From NCBI GenBank assembly GCA_964650975.1, contig CAZYWA010000530.1:1-5517 (forward strand): a stretch of DNA of 5,517 nucleotides. The letters are read 5' to 3'. The position numbers and the translations under genes were made by a program. This document shows positions 1 to 5,120 of the stretch, piece by piece. The stretch's first letter is position 1, and every line of letters begins with the position of its first letter. This DNA is from CAZYWA01 sp964650975 [NCBI: uncultured bacterium]. Its GTDB lineage: Bacteria > JADJOY01. The notes under the pieces were generated by a model that was not told the DNA's origin, made no database searches, and saw only the letters and a list, made by a program, of their open reading frames with translations.

Positions 1-407
1 ACCAGCGGATGCACGGTGGCTCGCTCGAGTGCGATCAGGTTGCTCACCTTGGGATTGGTGGCGCCCGACCCGATCGGCGCCAGCACCCGGATGGCCGTGG
101 CGGGGAAGTCCCGCTGAATCCTGCGCACCACCTCGAGCGCCGGATCCTTGGGATCGCTCGCGCCGAACACGATCTCGAACGCGGGGTAGTCGAGCCGGCA
201 GAAGGACGCCAGGTTCTGGTACGCCTCGGCGTCGAGGCCGCACACCGGTTTGAGGATCGAGACGGCCGGCCACTCGCTGGGCGTTTTCTCGGTGCGGCGG
301 CGGAAGAAGGCCACCGCGGCCGCGAGGCTCAGCAGCTGGAACGCCATCGCCGAGAGGCAGAGCCCGGCCAGGGCCACGCGGATCAGCAACAGCATCGCGG
401 ATGTCAC
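1..407 (-). CDS. hpnI: HpnI, hopanoid glycosyltransferase (ceramide glucosyltransferase-like), 3' part missing
   Basis: The 135 visible codons are the N-terminal third of a family usually near 380-400 residues; the gene runs off the left edge. Residues 5-35 form a hydrophobic membrane anchor, followed by an Arg cluster (36-38). The GT2/ceramide-glucosyltransferase signature then appears: VSILKPVCGLD at 49-59, DYPAFEIVFGASDPKDPAL at 73-91 (nucleotide-sugar Asp region around D85) and TNPKVSNL at 117-124. In characterised bacteria HpnI transfers N-acetylglucosamine to bacteriohopanetetrol at the inner membrane, the first step towards BHT-glucosamine and BHT cyclitol ether. I chose the GTG at 407 because GAGG (416-413), which overlaps the hpnK stop codon, lies five bases upstream. 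The ATG at 395 is in frame but 17 bases from that site. The 7-base gap after hpnK implies co-transcription and translational coupling. The later catalytic motifs (second Asp motif, QxxRW) lie outside the window, so activity cannot be judged. Confidence 0.9.
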   Translation of the reverse strand, partial: MTSAMLLLIRVALAGLCLSAMAFQLLSLAAAVAFFRRRTEKTPSEWPAVSILKPVCGLDAEAYQNLASFCRLDYPAFEIVFGASDPKDPALEVVRRIQRDFPATAIRVLAPIGSGATNPKVSNLIALERATVHPL

Positions 408-414
408 GGGCGCC

Positions 415-1260
415 TCACGGGTGGTGCGACCCGAGCCCGAGCGAGCCGAGATCGAGGTGCGAGCCGAGCGCGAACCCGGCCGCGTCGATGGCGCTTCGCA
501 CCCGCGGGCTCACCAGCGCCGCGAGCTCGCGCTCGCCGTCGCCGCGCGCCGGATGTGCGTAGACCTCGACCGTGTCGCCGCGCATGCGCGGGATCAGCTC
601 GAGCAGGTAGGGCTCGGTGATCCTCCCGGTCGCTTGGAGCCCGTAGACCCGGTCCGCGAAAGCGACGTGGCTCCGCGTCAGCACTCGCTCGCCGTGACGG
701 CGCAGCCGGCCGAAGATCCAGCTCCAGAGGGCGTCGGCCGCCGCACGGCGAGGATCGAGCCCCGGGCCGCCCGCCGCCTCTTCCTTGGGAAGCCGGACCG
801 CGGGAATCCCGAACTGCCCTGCCAGCTCGGCGAGGCACGCGAGCACCGCCGGGTGCAGATGGAAATGGTGGTGCCCGTCGACGTGCGCCAGCTCGAGCCC
901 GGTGTCGCGGAACCGGCAGAGCTGGGCGCGGATCTCGGCGCGCAGCTGCCGCCGTGCCCGGGGCAAGAGCGCGTAGCGCAACCCGGCGCGAAACGGCGAC
1001 GAGCGAAAGGCACCCGAGGAATCGACCAGCTGCGGAATCTGGGACCGGTCGAGCACCGGGAACCCGTCGAGCAGCACCAGGTGGAGCCCGACCGCGAGCG
1101 CCGGGTTCCGGCGCGCCAGCTCGACCGCCTCGCGCCACGCGCGGCCGGTCACCATCAGGCTCGCGCTGGTGAGCACGCCCTGGCGGTGGGCGGTGACGAT
1201 CGCCTCGTTGACCTCGGCCGACGCGCCGAAGTCGTCGCCGGTGACGATCAGCCTGCGCAT
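415..1260 (-). CDS. hpnK: HpnK, hopanoid-associated YdjC/ChbG-family deacetylase
   Basis: This 281-residue protein is a normal full length for the YdjC/ChbG carbohydrate deacetylase fold. Visible metal and active-site motifs are TGDDFG at residues 7-12 (catalytic/metal Asp pair), GLHLVL at 58-63, the His-rich HVDGHHHFHLHP at 126-137 and VEVYAHPA at 231-238. The motif set plus a position between hpnJ and hpnI identify it as HpnK. In studied species this enzyme removes the acetyl group from BHT-N-acetylglucosamine, giving BHT-glucosamine for HpnJ. No signal peptide is visible, so it is probably cytosolic and acts on lipid at the inner membrane face. The ATG lies four bases after the hpnJ stop with no clear Shine-Dalgarno, which suggests translation by coupling to hpnJ. 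One oddity is the tail (265-281), which repeats Leu-Gly-Ser three times over a partly duplicated 18-base unit. A non-hopanoid YdjC deacetylase is the alternative, but the context argues against it. Confidence 0.93.
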   Translation of the reverse strand: MRRLIVTGDDFGASAEVNEAIVTAHRQGVLTSASLMVTGRAWREAVELARRNPALAVGLHLVLLDGFPVLDRSQIPQLVDSSGAFRSSPFRAGLRYALLPRARRQLRAEIRAQLCRFRDTGLELAHVDGHHHFHLHPAVLACLAELAGQFGIPAVRLPKEEAAGGPGLDPRRAAADALWSWIFGRLRRHGERVLTRSHVAFADRVYGLQATGRITEPYLLELIPRMRGDTVEVYAHPARGDGERELAALVSPRVRSAIDAAGFALGSHLDLGSLGLGSHHP

Positions 1261-1264
1261 GCGG

Positions 1265-2686
1265 TCAGGCGGCGGAACGGCGCCGCGACAGGAACGAGAA
1301 GAACTCGACTCCTTCGCGCAGCCGCCGCGCGAGCATCTCGCGGCTCCGCGCCATCTCGGAAACCATCTCGGCGATCTTCCGTGGGCGGAAATAAAAACGC
1401 CGGTAGAACCGGTCGACCGCCTCGAAGATCTGCTCGCGGGAGAGCTCGGGGAAGCTGAGCGAGCTCACCTGGACGCCGTCCTTCCCGACCAGGCCGCCCG
1501 CCGCCTCCGGCAGCCAGCCGTTCTCGGTCGCCTGCCGGTAGAGCTCGGTGCCCGGATAAGGAGCCGCGAGCGAGACCTGGATCGTGTGCGGATTGATCTC
1601 GTTCGCGTAGCGGATCGTCTGCTCGAGGGTTTCCGGCGTCTCTCCCGGCAGGCCCGCGATGAAGGTGCCGTGGATGGTGATGCCGAGCCGGTGGCAGTCC
1701 TCGGTGAAGCGCCGCGCCACGTCGACGCGGGTGCCCTTCTTGATGTTGTTGAGAATTTCCTGGTTGCCGCTCTCGTAGCCGACCAAGAGCAGCCGGAGCC
1801 CGTTCTCCTTCAGCACCCGCAGCGTCTCGTAGGGCACGTTGGGCTTGGCGTTGCACGACCAGGTGACGCCGATCCGGGACAACCGGCGCGCGATGTCCTC
1901 GGCGCGCGGGCGATCGTCGGTGAACGTGTCGTCGTCGAAGAAGAACTCCTTCACCTGGGGAAAAACCCGATGCGCATGATCGATTTCACGAGCGACGTTC
2001 TCGGCCGAGCGAGTGCGGTAGCGATGCCCGCCGATGGTCTGCGGCCACAGGCAGAACGTGCACTTCGACCGGCAGCCGCGTCCGGTGTAGAGCGACACGT
2101 AGGGATGGAGCAGGTAGCCGATGAAGTAGTCCTCGATGACGAGGTCGCGCCGGTAGACGTCGGTGACGAACGGCAGCCGGTCCATGTCTTCGAGGATCGC
2201 GCGCTCGGGGTTGTGGTGGATCTCTCCGTGGCGCCGGTAGCTCAAGCCGTCGATGGTGTCCCAGGACCGCCCGGCCGCGACCTCCTGGATCGTGAAGTCG
2301 AACTCGCTGCGCGCCACGAAATCGATCGCCGGCGAGGCCGCGAGCGACGGCCCGGGCGAGACCGCCACGTGCGCGCCGACCAGCCCCACCTGGAGGCGTG
2401 GGTTGGCCATCTTGAGTGCCTCGGCCACCCGCACGTCGGACGCGAACGACGGGGTGCTGGTGTGCAGCACCGCCAGCTCGAAGTCGCCGGCCAGCGGCAG
2501 GATGTCGGCGGTGGTGAGACCGCGCGCGGGAGCGTCGATCAGCCGGCTCTCGGGCACCAGCGCCGCGGGCTGGGCCAGCCAGGTCGGGTACCAGAACGAG
2601 CGGATCTCGCGCCGCGCCTGGTAGCGGGATCCGGCTCCGCCGTCGAATCCCTCGAACGAGGGAGGATTGAGAAACAGCGTCTTCAT
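1265..2686 (-). CDS. hpnJ: HpnJ, hopanoid-associated B12-binding-type radical SAM enzyme
   Basis: This 473-residue protein matches the usual HpnJ length. Residues 1-150 resemble a cobalamin-binding-like Rossmann domain (MKTLFLNPPSFEGFDGG start, VGLVGAHVAVSP at 100-111). The radical SAM core carries the 4Fe-4S motif CRSKCTFC (Cys205, Cys209, Cys212) within LYTGRGC. Further landmarks are FFFDDDTFTDD (248-258), LLLVGYESGNQEIL (299-312), HGTFIAGLPGETPETL (339-354) and an APYPGTELY strand (375-383). In hopanoid producers HpnJ converts BHT-glucosamine to BHT cyclitol ether, a ring-contraction-like rearrangement of the sugar. It is first in the hpnJ-K-I cluster, with only four bases to hpnK. The ATG at 2686 has a weak GGGTGG ribosome site (2699-2694) seven bases upstream, partly inside a hairpin. 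Other B12-type radical SAM enzymes share the core, but the neighbours and the sequence flavour make HpnJ the strong choice. Confidence 0.93.
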   Translation of the reverse strand: MKTLFLNPPSFEGFDGGAGSRYQARREIRSFWYPTWLAQPAALVPESRLIDAPARGLTTADILPLAGDFELAVLHTSTPSFASDVRVAEALKMANPRLQVGLVGAHVAVSPGPSLAASPAIDFVARSEFDFTIQEVAAGRSWDTIDGLSYRRHGEIHHNPERAILEDMDRLPFVTDVYRRDLVIEDYFIGYLLHPYVSLYTGRGCRSKCTFCLWPQTIGGHRYRTRSAENVAREIDHAHRVFPQVKEFFFDDDTFTDDRPRAEDIARRLSRIGVTWSCNAKPNVPYETLRVLKENGLRLLLVGYESGNQEILNNIKKGTRVDVARRFTEDCHRLGITIHGTFIAGLPGETPETLEQTIRYANEINPHTIQVSLAAPYPGTELYRQATENGWLPEAAGGLVGKDGVQVSSLSFPELSREQIFEAVDRFYRRFYFRPRKIAEMVSEMARSREMLARRLREGVEFFSFLSRRRSAA

Positions 2687-2696
2687 GCGTGCGCCA

Positions 2697-2722
2697 CCCG
2701 GTCCGACGAGGTCGGAACCGGG
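2697..2722 (-). promoter_or_regulatory. Hairpin overlapping the hpnJ ribosome binding region
   Basis: CCCGGTCCGAC (2697-2707) pairs with GTCGGAACCGGG (2711-2722): 11 base pairs with one bulged A and a 3-base loop. On the transcript its 3' arm ends at the GGG that forms the start of the only Shine-Dalgarno-like stretch (GGGTGG, 2699-2694), 10 bases before the hpnJ ATG. Folding would partly hide the ribosome site. A role in setting hpnJKI translation is inferred, not shown. Confidence 0.5.
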
Positions 2723-2767
2723 GGCGGAGGATGGGCCCCGTTCTTGAGGCCCTCGTGGCGGCGACTG

Positions 2768-2799
2768 TCATCCGGGCGTCATGTGCGACGCCCGGATGA
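2768..2799 (-). terminator. 13-bp perfect hairpin, possible terminator of the LMF gene or hpnJ leader element
   Basis: TCATCCGGGCGTC (2768-2780) is the exact reverse complement of GACGCCCGGATGA (2787-2799), with a 6-base loop. It lies about 190 bases past the LMF stop and 81 bases before the hpnJ start. Neither strand has a T-run after it, so it is not a canonical intrinsic terminator. It could be a U-less terminator, a transcript-stabilising hairpin, a leader element of hpnJ or an operator dyad. The dyad is certain; its role is not. Confidence 0.45.
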
Positions 2800-2960
2800 G
2801 GTCGATCAGGGGCCGGGAACCCGCAGCGTTCGCACCTCGCGGGTGGCCGCGTCGACCTCGGAACGGCGGATTGTTCGCAGTGGCGAGCCAGCCTTGGTCG
2901 GGGGCGCGGCTCTGCGGGTGCCGGCCCAGGCCAGCTCACCAGATACGGACCCAGCGCCTG

Positions 2961-2981
2961 GCGCGGGACGAGCCCCCGCGC
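2961..2981 (-). other. GC-only hairpin directly after the LMF stop codon
   Basis: GCGCGGG (2961-2967) pairs with CCCGCGC (2975-2981) around a 7-base loop. On the transcript it begins five bases after the TGA (2988-2986). The all-GC stem should be stable and may protect the 3' end or contribute to termination, but no T-tract follows. It may also be a small dispersed GC-rich repeat; a genome search would be needed to say. Confidence 0.4.
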
Positions 2982-2985
2982 TACG

Positions 2986-4503
2986 TCAGCCAGAAAGCCG
3001 CTCGACGAAGGCGCGGAAGCGGGGATCCGAGAGCGACACGGGCGGGAAATAGAGGCCGAGCCGCTCGCGGTGCCACCACGCTCCCGGCGGGTCCGAGGGT
3101 TCCGCGAATCGGTAGCTGTAGAAGACACCGCGGATGAAGCGCGGCGGGCGATCGGGAAAGGGATCGTTCGCGAACAGTCCGAGCACGGCGCGGTCGTTTT
3201 CGAGCAGCTTCCACACCACGCGCGCCAGCCACGGCTCGTTCGAGAAGCGCGACATCGCGGCGAACCAGATCTGCCAGTCGAGCCGCCACTGAAACGGCGC
3301 CACCACGCACGGGCGCCGCATCGGATCGCCCGGCTTGCAGGGAAGCTCGTACGCGCGCCACTCCGCCCGGTCGTCGGGCTCGGCGGCGTCGGTGCCCTCG
3401 AGCACGATCTCGTTCCGCTCGCGTCCCACCGAGCCGAAGGCCCCGTAGGTGTTCACCAGATGGAGCGGATCGAACGACGCGTTCATGGCCTGGCCGGGCG
3501 AGAGCATGTTGACCACCGGCCCCACGCTGAGCAGCGCCACCAGCCCGGTGAGCGCCCAGGTCACACGCCGCCGCGCCGTGGAGACCTCGCCGGCGCTCGA
3601 GGCCTCGGCGAGGCGACGCTCGCGGACCGCTCGCGGGAGCAGCCAGCCGAGCGCCTCGTCGTCGAAGCACGCGACGGTGAGCCCGATCGTGAGCCAGTTG
3701 AGGAACGAGAGGTTGCCGCTCGCGATCAGCACTCCCTGAAAGCTCGCCAGCAAGACACCCGCGATGCGCCGCATCCACACCGGCCCGAAGAGCAGCCACG
3801 GGAAGAACAGCTCGATCGCGTGGTTCCACGCCACTCCGCCGCGCAGCACCGCATGCGGCAGGTGGTGGAACCACGGGCTCAGCGGATTGGGCAGCGGCTG
3901 CGTCTCGTAGTGGTAGTAGAGGCAGGTGAGGTCGCGCCAGCAGGAATCGCCGCGCAGCTTGATGAGCCCGGCGCCGATCATCACGCGGAAGAGCAGCCAG
4001 CGGACCAGCGCCAGCACCAGCGTCGGGGTGCGGTCGCGCGCCGCCATCGGGCGCAGCGTCTTCACCGATCCCAGGAAGATCGCCAGGAAGCCCGTCTCGA
4101 GAAGCAGGATCTCCCAGCCGTAGCCGTAGAAGATCTGCCCCACGTGGACGAACGACATGTAGAGCGCCCACAGCACCACCAGCACCGCGACGTGCTGCAG
4201 GCCGAGCACCACCGCCACCGAGAGCCCGAGCCCGATCCACGCGCCGAGCAGCAACGCCCGATCGCTCGCACCGAGCCAGAAGATCGACGGTAGCGACACG
4301 GCACTCGCCCAGTCGCAGCCCTCCGCCGCGCGCACCCGCGCGAGGAACGCCGCCGCCGGCAGCACGCCGTGCGCTCCGAAGAGCGCCAGCACCTGCCGTT
4401 CGAGCGACCAGAACGCAATGAAGTAGATCGCCCCGAGCCAGCGCAGAAAGAGCGCGCGCGTGAGCGCGTAGGTCGGAGCCGAACGAGCCTGAGCCTCGAT
4501 CAC
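2986..4503 (-). CDS. Lipase maturation factor (LMF1/LMF2) family membrane protein
   Basis: This 505-residue protein has about eight hydrophobic segments between residues 17 and 330 and a soluble C-terminal domain from about 340. The family core is unmistakable: GLIKLRGDSCWRDLTCLYYH at 179-198, then ETQPLPNPLSPWFHHLP at 200-216. C-terminal landmarks are FQWRLDWQIWFAAMS (404-418), WLARVVWKLLENDRAVLGLF (425-444) and NDPFPDRPPRFIR (446-458). In animals LMF1 is an endoplasmic reticulum protein needed to fold secreted lipases. Bacterial homologues are common in some phyla, but I know of no established role; folding or export of an envelope enzyme is an inference. The start is GTG at 4503: an in-frame TAA lies at 4530-4528, and GGGGGAG lies 10 bases upstream of the GTG. 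It is on the same strand as hpnJKI but separated by 299 bases, so co-transcription is uncertain. No lipase gene is visible beside it. The family call is secure; the function in this organism is not. Confidence 0.9.
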   Translation of the reverse strand: MIEAQARSAPTYALTRALFLRWLGAIYFIAFWSLERQVLALFGAHGVLPAAAFLARVRAAEGCDWASAVSLPSIFWLGASDRALLLGAWIGLGLSVAVVLGLQHVAVLVVLWALYMSFVHVGQIFYGYGWEILLLETGFLAIFLGSVKTLRPMAARDRTPTLVLALVRWLLFRVMIGAGLIKLRGDSCWRDLTCLYYHYETQPLPNPLSPWFHHLPHAVLRGGVAWNHAIELFFPWLLFGPVWMRRIAGVLLASFQGVLIASGNLSFLNWLTIGLTVACFDDEALGWLLPRAVRERRLAEASSAGEVSTARRRVTWALTGLVALLSVGPVVNMLSPGQAMNASFDPLHLVNTYGAFGSVGRERNEIVLEGTDAAEPDDRAEWRAYELPCKPGDPMRRPCVVAPFQWRLDWQIWFAAMSRFSNEPWLARVVWKLLENDRAVLGLFANDPFPDRPPRFIRGVFYSYRFAEPSDPPGAWWHRERLGLYFPPVSLSDPRFRAFVERLSG

Positions 4504-4507
4504 GTCG

Positions 4508-4528
4508 AGATCGCTCCCCCCGCGATCT
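4508..4528 (-). promoter_or_regulatory. Hairpin presenting the LMF gene's Shine-Dalgarno in its loop
   Basis: On the minus strand AGATCGC and GCGATCT form a perfect 7-bp stem around the loop GGGGGGA, which holds most of the purine-rich ribosome site. The stem ends four bases before the GTG start. The upstream stop that fixes the GTG start (TAA, 4530-4528) shares one base with the stem. The arrangement could expose or tune the ribosome site; it may also be chance in GC-rich DNA. Confidence 0.5.
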
Positions 4529-4555
4529 TAAACGCGCGCTGCCCCGCATGCAGCC

Positions 4556-4575
4556 GGACCGGCGGGAGCCGGTCC
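4556..4575. repeat. 8-bp perfect inverted repeat with tetraloop
   Basis: GGACCGGC (4556-4563) and GCCGGTCC (4568-4575) flank GGGA. It sits about 55 bases upstream of the LMF start, in the probable 5' leader or promoter. It includes one copy of the CGGTCCC heptamer that recurs further upstream. No function is assigned. Confidence 0.45.
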
Positions 4576-4627
4576 CTCCCTCGCGGTCGCCACGCAAACC
4601 CGCCCGCGATCTCGGCAAGCTGCTGCC

Positions 4628-4648
4628 GCCGCCTGCGGCGCAGGTGGC
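4628..4648. repeat. 9-bp inverted repeat (one G-U) with 3-base loop
   Basis: GCCGCCTGC (4628-4636) pairs with GCAGGTGGC (4640-4648), allowing one G-U pair, around GGC. It is a minor structure in the same leader region and has no T-run on either side. Confidence 0.4.
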
Positions 4649-4688
4649 CCTCCAACCGAAATCGCGAGGATGTGGTTTGGAGCGCGCG

Positions 4689-4750
4689 CGGTCCCTCGCG
4701 CGCGAGCGCTGGAAGGGGCACCATTCGATCGCTCGCCCGCCGAGGGACCG
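4689..4750. repeat. Imperfect ~20-bp inverted repeat
   Basis: The left arm, 4689-4708, matches the reverse complement of the right arm, 4730-4750, except for one extra base and one mismatch. The core CGGTCCCTCG (4689-4698) and CGAGGGACCG (4741-4750) is perfect. The 21-base centre is not self-complementary. Each arm can also form its own 8-bp hairpin (4683-4704 and 4735-4756, both with GTCCCT/AGGGAC loops), so two alternative folds exist. It could be a regulator site, an attenuator-like element or a remnant of a mobile repeat. Confidence 0.55.
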
Positions 4751-4822
4751 GCGGGCCCCCAGGGGACCGAGCGCCGCGAGCCGACGCAGGTGGAGCACCG
4801 AGCGTGCGAGGGCTTCTCTTGT

Positions 4823-4869
4823 CAGTCGGTTCGGGGCGCTTGCACTCGCAGTTGTCCCCGAACCGACTG
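4823..4869. repeat. 14-bp perfect inverted repeat, 19-base loop
   Basis: CAGTCGGTTCGGGG (4823-4836) is the exact reverse complement of CCCCGAACCGACTG (4856-4869). The 19-base loop holds a small TGC/GCA pairing. Neither strand has a T-run after it, so an intrinsic terminator is unlikely. A perfect 14-bp match at this spacing is not expected by chance; a dimeric regulator site or a structured RNA element is possible. Confidence 0.6.
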
Positions 4870-4889
4870 CTCGCGTGGATCTCGGCCCG

Positions 4890-4915
4890 GCGCCGAGAGG
4901 CGCCGGCGAACGCAG
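4890..4915 (+). repeat. Direct repeat copy A (GAGA-loop hairpin unit)
   Basis: This 26-base unit begins GCGCCGAGAGGCGC and ends GGCGAACGCAG. It differs from the copy at 4975-5001 by a single inserted base. Its first half folds into a 6-bp stem (4889-4904) capped by GAGA, a GNRA-type tetraloop when read on the plus strand. The orientation is nominal. Confidence 0.6.
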
Positions 4916-4974
4916 CCGCTCGGAAGCGCGGCCCTCCCGTGCCCCTCGCGGCGGTGGGTCGACGCAGAAGCACC

Positions 4975-5001
4975 GCGCCGAGAGGCGCGCGGCGAACGCA
5001 G
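4975..5001 (+). repeat. Direct repeat copy B (GAGA-loop hairpin unit)
   Basis: This 27-base unit is identical to 4890-4915 apart from one extra G after GCGCCGAGAGGCGC. It lies 85 bases downstream of copy A and keeps the GAGA-capped stem (4974-4989). Two copies with preserved hairpins suggest a duplicated structural unit or a dispersed repeat family. Confidence 0.6.
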
Positions 5002-5021
5002 TGAGCCGACTCGGGGATGGG

Positions 5022-5051
5022 GCCCCGCAAAAACCGCGCTTTTTGCGGGGC
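5022..5051. repeat. 12-bp perfect hairpin with A5/T5 inside the stem
   Basis: GCCCCGCAAAAA (5022-5033) pairs with TTTTTGCGGGGC (5040-5051) around CCGCGC. It is the furthest of four contiguous stem-loops after the PilZ-like gene. The A/T runs lie next to the loop rather than after the stem, so it is not a standard terminator on either strand, although it may reinforce termination. Confidence 0.6.
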
Positions 5052-5052
5052 G

Positions 5053-5071
5053 GGGGGCTTGAAAAGCCCCC
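5053..5071. repeat. 8-bp hairpin with 3-base loop
   Basis: GGGGGCTT (5053-5060) pairs with AAGCCCCC (5064-5071) around GAA. It begins two bases after the preceding hairpin and ends three bases before the A6 run (5075-5080) that gives the next hairpin its minus-strand U-tract. Confidence 0.5.
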
Positions 5072-5074
5072 GAG

Positions 5075-5114
5075 AAAAAAGAGGGAGGACACCGCCCCAT
5101 GCGGTGTCCTCCCT
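5075..5114 (-). terminator. Intrinsic terminator of the PilZ-like gene
   Basis: On the minus strand AGGGAGGACACCGC (5114-5101) pairs perfectly over 14 bp with GCGGTGTCCTCCCT (5095-5082) around ATGGG, followed by CTTTTTTCT (5081-5073). A long GC-rich stem with an immediate six-T run is a textbook Rho-independent terminator. It lies about 45 bases after the PilZ-like stop and isolates that gene from the LMF gene. Confidence 0.8.
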
Positions 5115-5120
5115 GGGGGG

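Larger units (their letters stand above)
2687..2985. other. Intergenic leader between the LMF gene and hpnJ, no credible gene
   Basis: This 299-base stretch holds no ORF with coding character on either strand. It contains three inverted repeats, described separately at 2697-2722, 2768-2799 and 2961-2981. I see no convincing -35/-10 pair. The frame of the upstream LMF gene stays open for 59 further codons past its TGA (to a TGA at 2808-2806), but the translation is Arg/Pro/Ala-rich and matches no family I recognise. The gap is long enough to hold a separate promoter for hpnJKI. Confidence 0.6.

Noticed and set aside
250-1458. 402-codon plus-strand open frame
   Set aside because: It is antisense to hpnI, hpnK and the end of hpnJ; no recognisable domain.
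1169-3052. 627-codon plus-strand open frame
   Set aside because: It is antisense to hpnJ and hpnK, which have clear catalytic motifs. Its translation is Arg/Ala/Asp-rich with no domain; it is a codon-bias shadow.
3070-4293. 407-codon plus-strand open frame
   Set aside because: It is antisense to the LMF gene; the charged, Gln/Arg/His-rich composition is typical of the complement of a GC-rich membrane-protein gene.
4525-4530. TAAGAT as a -10 element for the LMF gene
   Set aside because: It has only four of six consensus bases, no -35 partner, and would put the transcript start inside or just before the ribosome site.
4500-5030. 176-codon minus-strand open frame in the hairpin-dense gap
   Set aside because: It is Arg/Pro-rich, crosses several inverted repeats and the LMF start, and resembles no family; treated as chance.
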